DNA of 44,195 nt from Oscillibacter sp. CAG:241 (GTDB lineage Bacteria; Bacillota; Clostridia; Oscillospirales; Oscillospiraceae), in contig FR884115.1 of NCBI GenBank assembly GCA_000435975.1, positions 1 through 44,195 of the forward strand, given 5' to 3'. A program made the translations under genes and the position numbers. The notes under the pieces were generated by a model, which had not been told where the DNA came from, searched no databases, and was given only the letters and a program-made list of their open reading frames with translations. Of this stretch, positions 32,443 to 39,941 are shown one piece after another; the first letter of the stretch is position 1, and the number at the start of each line of letters is the position of its first letter.

Positions 32443-33489
32443 ATGGGCGGCTGCTATTCTGTGGCCCCGGAGCACGGGCCCCGCATTGCCGCCATTGGCG
32501 GCGGAACGGGTCTGTCCACGCTGCTGCGGGGGCTGAAGCTGTATACAAAGAACCTCACCGCCATTGTCACCATGGCGGACGACGGCGGCGGCTCCGGCCG
32601 GCTGCGGCAGGACCTGGGAATGCTGCCGCCGGGAGACATCCGCAGCTGTCTGGAGGCTCTGGCCAATGCCGAGCCTCTGATGGCCCAGCTGATGCACTAT
32701 CGCTTTTGCGAGGGGACGCTGGCAGGACAGAGCTTCGGCAATCTGTTCCTGGCGGCCCTCAACGGCATTATGCCCAGCTTTGACCGGGCGGTGGAGAGCA
32801 TGAGTCAGGTGCTGGCCATTACCGGCCGGGTGCTGCCGGTGACAACGGCGGACGTGCAGCTGGAGGCCACCTTTGAAAACGGAGCCAGCGTAGTGGGCGA
32901 GAGCCGGATCTTCCGCTGCAAGAAGGAGCAGGACTGCCGCATCCGCCGGGTGCGGCTGATCCCGGAGCATCCCCGGGCCCTGCCGGCGGCTGTGGAGGCC
33001 CTGGAGGAGGCGGAGGTCATCGTTCTGGCTCCCGGAAGCCTGTATACCAGCATCATCCCCAACCTGCTGGTGGACGGCATTGTGGACGCCATCCGCCGCT
33101 CCCGGGCACTGAAGGTCTATGTCTGCAACGTCATGACCCAGGACGGCGAAACCGAGGGCTACACGGTGTCCGACCACATCCGCGCCCTGTTCAAGCACTC
33201 CTGCCCGGGGCTGTTTGACCTGTGCCTGACCAATTCCTCCCCCATTCCCCCGGCGGTGGTGCAGCGCTATGCCCAAGAGGGAGCAGAGCCCATTTTCTGC
33301 GACCGGGAGTCCGTGGAGGCCCTGGGGGTGGAGATCGTCAGCCGCCCGGTGTCCACGGTGGAAAACGGCCTGGTGCGCCATAACCCCGGCCACCTGGCCT
33401 GGGAGCTGGTACAGCTGCACAACCAGCGGAATATCCGCGTGGTCACCGCCGGCCCCCGCCGTGCCACCCACAACCAAGTGGAAAAATAA
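32443..33489 (+). CDS. yvcK: YvcK/CofD-like gluconeogenesis factor
   Basis: A 348-aa YvcK protein. It shows the nucleotide-binding IGGGTGLSTLLRGLK and the family motif ADDGGGSGRLRQDLGMLPPGDIR, then FGNLFLAALNGI and VLAPGSLYTSIIPNLLV. It is related to CofD but is not an F420 enzyme. YvcK proteins bind UDP-GlcNAc and govern carbon flow between the cell wall and glycolysis, working with RapZ-type proteins. The ATG at 32443 follows GGAGGTG; a GTG two codons earlier overlaps that site. Position between rapZ and whiA is the classic Gram-positive arrangement. Confidence 0.96.
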   Translation: MGGCYSVAPEHGPRIAAIGGGTGLSTLLRGLKLYTKNLTAIVTMADDGGGSGRLRQDLGMLPPGDIRSCLEALANAEPLMAQLMHYRFCEGTLAGQSFGNLFLAALNGIMPSFDRAVESMSQVLAITGRVLPVTTADVQLEATFENGASVVGESRIFRCKKEQDCRIRRVRLIPEHPRALPAAVEALEEAEVIVLAPGSLYTSIIPNLLVDGIVDAIRRSRALKVYVCNVMTQDGETEGYTVSDHIRALFKHSCPGLFDLCLTNSSPIPPAVVQRYAQEGAEPIFCDRESVEALGVEIVSRPVSTVENGLVRHNPGHLAWELVQLHNQRNIRVVTAGPRRATHNQVEK

Positions 33490-33503
33490 AAGGAGACTCA
33501 GCC

Positions 33504-34403
33504 ATGCAGTCCTTTGCCTATAAAGTCAAAAGCGAACTGTGCCGCCAGCCGGTGTCGCGGCAGTGCTGCGCCCGGGCGGAGGCCTATGGGGTGCTGCTGT
33601 TCTGCAACACCTTCTCCTCTGCGGAGGTGCGCATTATTACGGAGAACCCGGAGTTTGCCGGCCGGCTGCCCCGGCTGTTCCAGCGGGCATTTTCCCTGAA
33701 ATTCGACAGCCTGCCCGATGGCACCCGGGACAAGCTCATCTTCCGCATTACCCGGCAGGAGAAGCTCCGTCGCATCGTTGATCTGCTGGGCTATGACCCC
33801 AGTCTGGTGCTGCATGTGAACTTCGGCCTGCTGGAGGATGAGTGCTGCCGCACCGCCTTTATGCGGGGGGCCTTTCTGGCCGGGGGCAGCGTCACAGACC
33901 CGGAAAAGCGATATCACCTGGAGCTGGCCACCTCCCACATGCAGGCCAGCCGCGAGGTGTCGGCCCTGCTGACGGAGATGGGCTTCGTGCCCCACAGCGT
34001 CCGCCGCAGCGGCAGCAGCGTCATCTATTTCAAGCAGTCCGAGCACATTGAGGATCTGCTGACCACCATCGGGGCCCCGGCGGCGGCCATGGACATCATG
34101 ACCGCCAAGGTGGATAAGGAGATCCGCAACGGCGCCAACCGGGCCATGAACTGCGACATGGCCAACGTCAACAAAACCGTGGACGCCGCCCTGGAGCAGA
34201 CCGCCGCCATCAGCCGCCTGGCGGAAAGCGGACGGCTGGCTCTGCTGCCGGAAAAGCTGCGCCAGGCGGCGCAGCTGCGGCTGGACAACCCCGAAATGTC
34301 ATTGCAGCAATTAGCGGAGCGCAGCGACCCGCCGGTGAGCAAATCCTGCATGAATCATCGTATGCGCAGACTGATGGAGGAAGCGAGGGAATCCCATGAA
34401 TAA
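33504..34403 (+). CDS. whiA: DNA-binding protein WhiA
   Basis: A 299-aa WhiA protein. The N-terminal two thirds form a LAGLIDADG-like fold without nuclease residues (CCRTAFMRGAFLAGGSVTDPEKRYHLEL), and the last about 90 residues carry a helix-turn-helix (MSLQQLAERSDPPVSKSCMNHRMRRLME). In Bacillus it is linked to cell division and chromosome segregation, and in Streptomyces it regulates sporulation. GGAGAC precedes the ATG. It overlaps the next gene by 8 nt. Confidence 0.97.
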   Translation: MQSFAYKVKSELCRQPVSRQCCARAEAYGVLLFCNTFSSAEVRIITENPEFAGRLPRLFQRAFSLKFDSLPDGTRDKLIFRITRQEKLRRIVDLLGYDPSLVLHVNFGLLEDECCRTAFMRGAFLAGGSVTDPEKRYHLELATSHMQASREVSALLTEMGFVPHSVRRSGSSVIYFKQSEHIEDLLTTIGAPAAAMDIMTAKVDKEIRNGANRAMNCDMANVNKTVDAALEQTAAISRLAESGRLALLPEKLRQAAQLRLDNPEMSLQQLAERSDPPVSKSCMNHRMRRLMEEARESHE

Positions 34404-34821
34404 AGCCGAACGTTGTCACGCCGCCATGGACTACCGGCGGCAGGGGCTCAATTGCAGCCAGTGCCTGCTGGCCGCCTTCCGGGACCGTGCAGGCCTGACG
34501 GTGGACCAGGCCATGGCCCTGGGGGCCGGCATGGGCGGAGGCGTCCGCTGCGGCAGTATCTGCGGCGCGGTGTCCGCACCGGTGATGCTGCTGGGAACCG
34601 CCTGCCCCGATCCCACAGACCGGGCCGCCGTTACCGCCCGGGTGAAGGAGTACCAGCGGCGCTTTACGGAGCGGTTCCACCGGCTGGACTGCCGGGAGCT
34701 GCTGCGGTCCCAGGAGCTGGAGCCGTCGGAGCTGGCGCTGGAGCTGGCCGGCAGCGACCACTGCGGCCGCCTGATCGTTACGGCGGCGGAAATCCTCACC
34801 GACATGCTGGAGGAGGCGTAA
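34396..34821 (+). CDS. C_GCAxxG_C_C family redox-type protein
   Basis: A 141-aa cysteine-rich protein of the C_GCAxxG_C_C family. Cysteines are seen at NCSQC (residues 20 and 23) and RCGSICGAVSAPVMLLG, with the later single cysteines in RLDCREL and DHCGRL. This pattern suggests a metal or iron-sulfur/redox site. The family is common in anaerobes and remains uncharacterised. Its start lies within whiA (8-nt overlap) and the dnaE start comes 1 nt after its stop, so it is locked into the operon and its terminal codons hold the dnaE ribosome binding site. Confidence 0.85.
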   Translation: MNKAERCHAAMDYRRQGLNCSQCLLAAFRDRAGLTVDQAMALGAGMGGGVRCGSICGAVSAPVMLLGTACPDPTDRAAVTARVKEYQRRFTERFHRLDCRELLRSQELEPSELALELAGSDHCGRLIVTAAEILTDMLEEA

Positions 34822-34822
34822 T

Positions 34823-37282
34823 ATGGCCTTTGCCCATCTGCATGTCCACACGGAATACAGTCTGCTGGACGGTGCCTGCCGCATCCGGGACCTGCCGAAG
34901 CTGGCAAAGGAGCTGGGGCAGACGGCTGTGGCCATCACGGACCACGGCGTTATGTACGGCGCCATCGACTTCTATCGGGCCTGTAAGGCCCAGGGCATCC
35001 ATCCGGTCATCGGCTGCGAGGTATATGTGGCCCGGCGCACCCGGCTGGATAAGACCTATGAGCTGGACGCCGAATCCCGTCATCTGGTGCTGCTGTGCGA
35101 AAACGAAACGGGATATCGGAATCTGTCGTACCTGGTGAGCCAGGCCTTTGTGGACGGGTTCTATATCAAGCCCCGCATTGATTTGGACCTGCTGCGCCGG
35201 CATTCGGAGGGCCTTATCGGCCTGTCCGCCTGCCTGGCCGGAGAAATTCCCCGCCGCCTGGTAAACGGCGACTATGACGGGGCCAAGGAATATGCCCTGA
35301 CCATGCAGGATATCCTGGGCGAGGGCAATTTCTATCTGGAGCTTCAGGATCACGGCATCCCCGACCAGACCACGGTGAACCGGGGCCTGCTGCGCCTGCA
35401 CCAGGAGACGGGCATTCCCCTGGTCTGCACCAACGACGCCCACTATCTGCGCCGGGAGGACGCCGAGAGCCATGACGTGCTGCTGTGCATCCAGACCGGC
35501 AAGACCGTTGACGATGAAAACCGCATGCGCTATGAGCCGCAGAATTTCTATCTCCGCTCCACGGAGGAGATGGAAGCGCTGTTTGCCGGTTATCCCGACG
35601 CCGTGGAGAACACCCAGCGTATTGCCGACCGCTGCCAGTTTGACTTCACCTTCGGCAAGTATCACCTGCCGGAGTTCCAGCTGCCGGAGGGGTACGACTC
35701 CCCCACCTATCTGCGGGAGCTGTGCCAGCGTGGCTTCCGGGCGCGCTACGGCGAAAACCCCGCCTATCACAGGCAACTGGACTATGAGCTGGCCATGATC
35801 GGGAAAATGGGCTTCACGGACTATTTCCTCATCGTCCAGGACTTCGTCAACTATGCCAAGGGCGCGGGGATCCCTGTGGGGCCGGGCCGCGGCTCCGCCG
35901 CCGGCAGCATGGTGTCCTACTGCCTGCGCATCACGGACATCGACCCCATGCAGTACAGCCTGTATTTTGAGCGCTTCCTGAACCCGGAGCGAGTGTCCAT
36001 GCCGGATATCGACATGGATTTCGGCGATACCCGCCGGGGCGAGGTGGTGGACTATGTCCGCCGCAAATACGGCGACGACCATGTGGCCCAGATCGTCACC
36101 TTCGGCACCATGGCGGCCCGGGCCGCTATCCGGGATGTGGGCCGGGTGCTGAACATGACGTATGCCGAAACGGACACCGTGGCCAAGCTGGTGCCTACCG
36201 GGCCCCATATCACCCTGGAGGACGCTTTGAAGCTGTCCAAACAGCTGTCGGACCTGTACCAGGGAGACCCCAGAGTCCACAAGCTCATCGACACCGCCCG
36301 GGCCCTGGAGGGAATGCCCCGGCACGCCTCCACCCACGCCGCCGGCGTGGTCATCACCAAGCGGCCGGTGTACGAATACGTTCCCCTGGCCCGGAACGAC
36401 GAATCCATCGTGTGCCAGTATACCATGGTGACGCTGGAGGAGCTGGGCCTGCTGAAAATGGACTTTCTGGGTCTGCGGAACCTGACGGTGCTGGACGATG
36501 CGGTGAAGATGGTCCAGAGAGACCACCCGGACTTCCGCCTGGCAGACATTCCCATGGACGACCGGGAAACCTTCGACATGCTGACCCAGGGCAAAACCGG
36601 CGGCGTATTTCAGATGGAATCCTCCGGCATGACCGGCGTTTGCCTGGGCCTGAAGCCCCAGAGCATCGAGGACATCACCGCCATCATCGCCCTGTACCGC
36701 CCGGGGCCCATGGATTCCATCCCCCGGTTTGTGGCCTGCAAGCACGACCCCTCCCTGGTGACCTATAAGCACCCCAAGCTGGAGCCGATCCTCTCCGGCA
36801 CCTACGGCTGCATCGTGTACCAGGAGCAGGTCATCAAGATCTTCCAGGAGCTGGCGGGCTATTCCCTGGGCCAGGCGGACATGGTGCGCCGGGCCATGTC
36901 CAAAAAGAAGGCCAAGGACGTGGAGCGGGAGCGGGAGGCCTTTCTCCACGGCGACCCCGCCCGGAGCATCCGGGGCTGCGTGGCCAGCGGCATTCCGGAG
37001 GCCACGGCCCAGGATATCTTCAACGAGATTTACGACTTCGCCAACTACGCCTTCAACAAGGCCCACGCTGTCAGCTATGCGGTGGTGGCGTATCAGACGG
37101 CGTACTTCAAGTGCCACTTTACCCGGGAGTATATGGCTGCCCTGCTGACCTCGGTGCTGGACAACTCCGACAAGGTGGCCGAATACATCGCCGAGTGCAA
37201 GGACTGCGGCATTGCCCTGCTGCCGCCGGATGTGAACCGCTCCTATTACCGGTTCACCGTGGGGGGGGGCGGCATCCGATGA
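34823..37282 (+). CDS. dnaE: DNA polymerase III subunit alpha (DnaE), N-terminal fragment before a frameshift
   Basis: The first 819 codons of a DnaE replicative polymerase, ended early by a TGA at 37280. Present are the PHP domain (HLHVHTEYSLLDGACR from residue 4), the palm with GPGRGSAAGSMVSYCL and the catalytic aspartates of PDIDMDFGD, and the fingers (YRPGPMDSIPRFV, YQEQVIKIFQELAGYS, NYAFNKAHAVSYA). The sequence then runs LPPDVNRSYYRFTV into an altered Gly-rich stretch and stops. The rest of the protein continues in another frame from about 37293. A 34-bp imperfect tandem duplication (37249-37282) causes the break; removing it gives one protein of 1,159 aa, the normal length. Either a recent mutation or an assembly error. 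Confidence 0.93.
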   Translation: MAFAHLHVHTEYSLLDGACRIRDLPKLAKELGQTAVAITDHGVMYGAIDFYRACKAQGIHPVIGCEVYVARRTRLDKTYELDAESRHLVLLCENETGYRNLSYLVSQAFVDGFYIKPRIDLDLLRRHSEGLIGLSACLAGEIPRRLVNGDYDGAKEYALTMQDILGEGNFYLELQDHGIPDQTTVNRGLLRLHQETGIPLVCTNDAHYLRREDAESHDVLLCIQTGKTVDDENRMRYEPQNFYLRSTEEMEALFAGYPDAVENTQRIADRCQFDFTFGKYHLPEFQLPEGYDSPTYLRELCQRGFRARYGENPAYHRQLDYELAMIGKMGFTDYFLIVQDFVNYAKGAGIPVGPGRGSAAGSMVSYCLRITDIDPMQYSLYFERFLNPERVSMPDIDMDFGDTRRGEVVDYVRRKYGDDHVAQIVTFGTMAARAAIRDVGRVLNMTYAETDTVAKLVPTGPHITLEDALKLSKQLSDLYQGDPRVHKLIDTARALEGMPRHASTHAAGVVITKRPVYEYVPLARNDESIVCQYTMVTLEELGLLKMDFLGLRNLTVLDDAVKMVQRDHPDFRLADIPMDDRETFDMLTQGKTGGVFQMESSGMTGVCLGLKPQSIEDITAIIALYRPGPMDSIPRFVACKHDPSLVTYKHPKLEPILSGTYGCIVYQEQVIKIFQELAGYSLGQADMVRRAMSKKKAKDVEREREAFLHGDPARSIRGCVASGIPEATAQDIFNEIYDFANYAFNKAHAVSYAVVAYQTAYFKCHFTREYMAALLTSVLDNSDKVAEYIAECKDCGIALLPPDVNRSYYRFTVGGGGIR

Positions 37283-37312
37283 CCGGTTCACCGTGGAGGA
37301 GGGCGGCATCCG
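37249..37312 (+). repeat. Imperfect tandem duplication that breaks dnaE
   Basis: The 30 bp at 37249-37278 recur at 37283-37312, differing only where nine consecutive G in the first copy are GGAGGAGGG in the second. The first copy is followed by four extra bases (ATGA), so the repeat period is 34 bp and shifts the frame by one. The second copy encodes the normal DnaE sequence (FTVEEGGIRFGL). Confidence 0.95.
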
Positions 37313-38336
37313 CTTCGGCCTGGTGGCCGTGAAGAACATCGGCCGGGGCTTTATCCAGGCCGTGGTGCGCCAGCGGCAGCAGGACGGGCCCTTTGCCTCC
37401 TTCCAGGATTTCTGCCAGCGGATGTTCGACTGCACGGACATGAACAAGCGGGCTGTGGAGAACCTCATCCGCTGCGGTGCCTTCGACAGTCTGGGAGCCA
37501 GACGCTCCCAGCTGGTGGCGGTGTACGAGCGGGTACTGGACGGCATTGCCTCCTCCCGCCGGAAGAATGTGGAGGGGCAGATGGACCTGTTCGGCATGTC
37601 CACCCCCTCAGGAGCCGCCGTGTCCGCAGTTCCCCTGCCGGATATCCCGGAGTTTACCGCCGTGGAGCGGATGAATATGGAGAAGGACACCACGGGCCTG
37701 TACCTGTCCGGTCACCCCATGGAGGACTACCGTCCCCTGGCCAAGCGGGCCGGGGCCGTACCCATCCACGCCATCATGTCCGATTTCGAGGCCGAGGGCG
37801 GTCCCCGGCGGTTTGCCGACGGACAGAATGTCACCGTGGCCGGGGTCATCACCGCCAGCCGCACCCGCACCACGAAAAGCAACACCCTCATGGCCTATGT
37901 GACCATCGAGGATGAGCTGGCGTCCATGGAGCTGCTGTGCTTCAGCCGGGTCATTGACCAGTGCGGCAGCTATATGCAGGTGAACACCCCGGTGCTGGTA
38001 AAGGGACGCCTGTCCGTCCGGGACGAGAAGCCGCCCCAGATCATGTGCGACTCTCTGTACCCTCTGGAAAGCGGACTGCCGCCTGCGGCGGTGCAGCCCG
38101 CCCGCCGTCCGGCTCAGAAGGAGAGCACCATCTATCTCCGCTTCCCCAGCGCCGACAGTCCCGCCTTTCGCCACATCAGGCTGGTGATGACCATGTTTGA
38201 GGGAGGCACCCCGGTAAAGATCCGCCTGGCGGACACCGGCAAGCTGCTGGGCACCCACTGCCTGAATCACCCGGCCCTGCTACAGGAGTGCCGGGAGTGG
38301 CTGGGCAGCGAAAACGTCGTAGTCAAGGAAAAATAA
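37293..38336 (+). CDS. dnaE: DNA polymerase III subunit alpha (DnaE), C-terminal fragment after the frameshift
   Basis: The last 347 codons of DnaE in a shifted frame, open from before 37293, where a GTG codon begins EEGGIRFGLVAVKNIG. It holds the rest of the fingers and the helix-hairpin-helix region (FCQRMFDCTDMNKRAVENLIRCGAFDSLG), the linker with FTAVERMNMEKDTTGLYLSGHPM, and the OB-fold (VTVAGVITASRTRTTK to DELASMELLCF). There is no convincing ribosome binding site, so it would not be made as a separate protein in useful amounts. It belongs with the 34823-37282 fragment. If the break is real, the cell must rely on PolC or another DnaE copy. Confidence 0.88.
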   Translation: MEEGGIRFGLVAVKNIGRGFIQAVVRQRQQDGPFASFQDFCQRMFDCTDMNKRAVENLIRCGAFDSLGARRSQLVAVYERVLDGIASSRRKNVEGQMDLFGMSTPSGAAVSAVPLPDIPEFTAVERMNMEKDTTGLYLSGHPMEDYRPLAKRAGAVPIHAIMSDFEAEGGPRRFADGQNVTVAGVITASRTRTTKSNTLMAYVTIEDELASMELLCFSRVIDQCGSYMQVNTPVLVKGRLSVRDEKPPQIMCDSLYPLESGLPPAAVQPARRPAQKESTIYLRFPSADSPAFRHIRLVMTMFEGGTPVKIRLADTGKLLGTHCLNHPALLQECREWLGSENVVVKEK

Positions 38337-38340
38337 GCTC

Positions 38341-38366
38341 AGCCCCCGGCCGCACGGCCGGGGGCT
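38341..38366. other. GC-rich hairpin between convergent dnaE and the Cys-rich gene
   Basis: An 11-bp stem AGCCCCCGGCC/GGCCGGGGGCT with a 4-nt loop lies 4 nt after the dnaE stop. It lacks a T-run on either side, so termination here would be inefficient or factor-dependent. Confidence 0.6.
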
Positions 38367-38382
38367 GTGGCATGTTTGCCCG

Positions 38383-39219
38383 TCAGTGGCAGGCGCAGTA
38401 GCTGCGGGTGCTGGCATAGTCCTTGGGCATTTCCAGGGTGCTGGGCGGGAAAAACTCCCCGATGGGGAAGGCCACGTTGCGGAACAGGCCGCAGGGGTCC
38501 TCCTGGTCGCCGCAGCTGCACTCCGACTGGGGGATGCAGTAGTCATACACCGGGATCAGCAGCTGGGTGTCCCGCTCCAGCCGCACCAGGGTAAACTGGC
38601 CCAGGGTCACATAGAACCGGCGGCGTCCGCTGTCGTCGAACACCAGCTCCTCGCCGAAGCTGCGGGCGATGAACGCCGGAATTTCCGTCAGGCCGCACTC
38701 ACAGCACCGGGGCTTGCAGCCGTCGTCCACCCGGGTGTCCAGGACAATGGGATCCACGGCCTCCACCACGGCGGTGGGTAGGTTGGTACGCATGCGGCCG
38801 GGGATATCCAGCTCGTCAATGACCGTGTCGGAGGAAAAGATCTTGGCGCTGCCCTCGCTGCCGAACAGGATGCAGCGCTTGTCGAACACGCACAGGCCCT
38901 CGGCCCCGGCGCACCGGGGCGTTCCGGTACCCACCTGCAGGGTCACGCGGTAGAAAAACCGCATATCGATGGAGTAGAATCCCCGGTTGAAGGTCACCGG
39001 CTCCACATCGGTGTAAACGTACAGCAGCTCCGCCGTGCCACCCCGAACCATCTGGCATCCGGACAGCAGCTCCATAGCCGACGCCGTGGGATAGAACCGC
39101 AGGTCCTCCACGCAGTCCTTGTCGCGGCAGGAGTCGAAGATCTTCCGTGTATGGATACAAACGGACTCGCGAACACTGCTCAGATCGCAGACCGGGCCCG
39201 GCATTCCGTTTTCAGGCAT
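38383..39219 (-). CDS. Conserved cysteine-rich protein, possibly spore- or surface-associated
   Basis: A 278-aa soluble protein with no signal peptide or membrane helix and many cysteines. Clusters include CIHTRKIFDSCRDKDCVEDLRFYP near the N-terminus (spaced Cys), CKPRCCECG in the middle, CSCGDQEDPCG further on, and CACH as the last four residues. I recall the SCRDKDC segment as conserved among clostridial hypothetical proteins, but no function is known to me. Such cysteine spacing fits disulfide cross-linking, as in spore coats, or metal binding. GGGAGG lies 9 nt before the ATG. A possible mother-cell sigma-factor promoter precedes it. It is monocistronic. Confidence 0.75.
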   Translation of the reverse strand: MPENGMPGPVCDLSSVRESVCIHTRKIFDSCRDKDCVEDLRFYPTASAMELLSGCQMVRGGTAELLYVYTDVEPVTFNRGFYSIDMRFFYRVTLQVGTGTPRCAGAEGLCVFDKRCILFGSEGSAKIFSSDTVIDELDIPGRMRTNLPTAVVEAVDPIVLDTRVDDGCKPRCCECGLTEIPAFIARSFGEELVFDDSGRRRFYVTLGQFTLVRLERDTQLLIPVYDYCIPQSECSCGDQEDPCGLFRNVAFPIGEFFPPSTLEMPKDYASTRSYCACH

Positions 39220-39240
39220 GAAATAAACCTCCCATTAAGT

Positions 39241-39268
39241 AATGAAGGGGCTGGCTGCGCCCTTCATT
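39241..39268 (-). other. Leader hairpin ahead of the Cys-rich gene
   Basis: AATGAAGGG (39241-39249) and CCCTTCATT (39260-39268) form a perfect 9-bp stem with a 10-nt loop. It lies in the 5' leader, about 20 nt before the start codon and just before the ribosome binding site. There is no T-run, so it is more likely an mRNA stabiliser or operator than a terminator. Confidence 0.55.
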
Positions 39269-39270
39269 CC

Positions 39271-39296
39271 AGTGTATGCCGCCTGCCGCCGGTGGT
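39271..39296 (-). promoter_or_regulatory. Candidate sporulation (SigE/SigK-type) promoter
   Basis: On the minus strand CATACACT (39278-39271) matches the -10 consensus of mother-cell sigma factors (CATACAxT for SigE, CATAxxxT for SigK). An AC dinucleotide 16 bp further upstream would fit the minimal SigK -35. It lies about 51 nt before the start codon. No sigma-A-type promoter was seen for this gene. The match is short, so the call is tentative. Confidence 0.35.
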
Positions 39297-39310
39297 GCGG
39301 GAAAAAGGCC

Positions 39311-39339
39311 TGTACAAATCCAGGAATTTCCGGTATAAT
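39311..39339 (+). promoter_or_regulatory. Promoter of the DUF4364 gene
   Basis: TGTACA and a perfect TATAAT are separated by 17 bp, about 32 nt before the start codon at 39372. The -35 is weak (4 of 6). Confidence 0.6.
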
Positions 39340-39371
39340 AAAGAAAAACGGTTGGAGAGGATGGGATACGC

Positions 39372-39899
39372 ATGGCTGCCGGATTCATTCACGATAAGCT
39401 GGAGATCAAATTCCTGATTCTATATATTGCCGCCCGGGTATCGGAGCCCCTGCCGCCGGAGGGCATGCAGGAGCTGACCATGTGTGACGACGGCATCGAC
39501 TACTTTGCCTATGCCGAGTGCCTGAACGACCTGGTACGGACGGAGCATCTGCGCCTGACGGAGGACGGCTGCTATGCCATCACTCCCAAGGGGCTGAAAA
39601 ACAGCGAGATCTGCGAGTCCAGTCTCCCCTACTCCGTGCGGCTGCGGACGGATAAGAATGTGGCGGAATACAACCGCCTCCTGCTGCGGAAAAACCAGGT
39701 CCAGAGTCGGGTGGCCGCCCAGGAAAACGGCTCCTATCTGGTGGAGCTGCGCCTGCAGGACGATGTGGACAGTATCCTGCACCTGGAGCTCACCGCCGCC
39801 ACCGAGGCCATGGCCCGGGATCTGGCGGACCGGTTCCGGAAGGACCCGGAGGGCATCTACACCCGGCTGCTGTCGGCCCTGTATCCCCCGGCTGAATAA
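39372..39899 (+). CDS. DUF4364 family protein (winged-helix-like)
   Basis: A 175-aa protein of the DUF4364 family, widespread in Clostridia. The N-terminal part (FIHDKLEIKFLILYIAARV, then YFAYAECLNDLVRTEHLRLTEDGCYAITPKG) has the helix pattern and wing of a winged-helix DNA-binding domain. The C-terminal part is a mixed alpha/beta domain. It is probably a small transcription regulator, but no target is known. GGAGAGG lies about 11 nt before the ATG. It is monocistronic; the terminator beyond its stop serves mainly the opposite strand. Confidence 0.85.
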   Translation: MAAGFIHDKLEIKFLILYIAARVSEPLPPEGMQELTMCDDGIDYFAYAECLNDLVRTEHLRLTEDGCYAITPKGLKNSEICESSLPYSVRLRTDKNVAEYNRLLLRKNQVQSRVAAQENGSYLVELRLQDDVDSILHLELTAATEAMARDLADRFRKDPEGIYTRLLSALYPPAE

Positions 39900-39936
39900 A
39901 AAAATCCCCCCTGGAGGACACACGTCCTCCAGGGGG
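39899..39936 (-). terminator. Intrinsic terminator of the ftsW-pbp operon
   Basis: A 13-bp perfect stem (39907-39919 with 39924-39936, loop ACAC) is followed on the minus strand by a run of eight T interrupted by nothing but the foot of the stem. It lies 5 nt after the PBP stop. Confidence 0.92.
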
Positions 39937-39941
39937 TTCGC

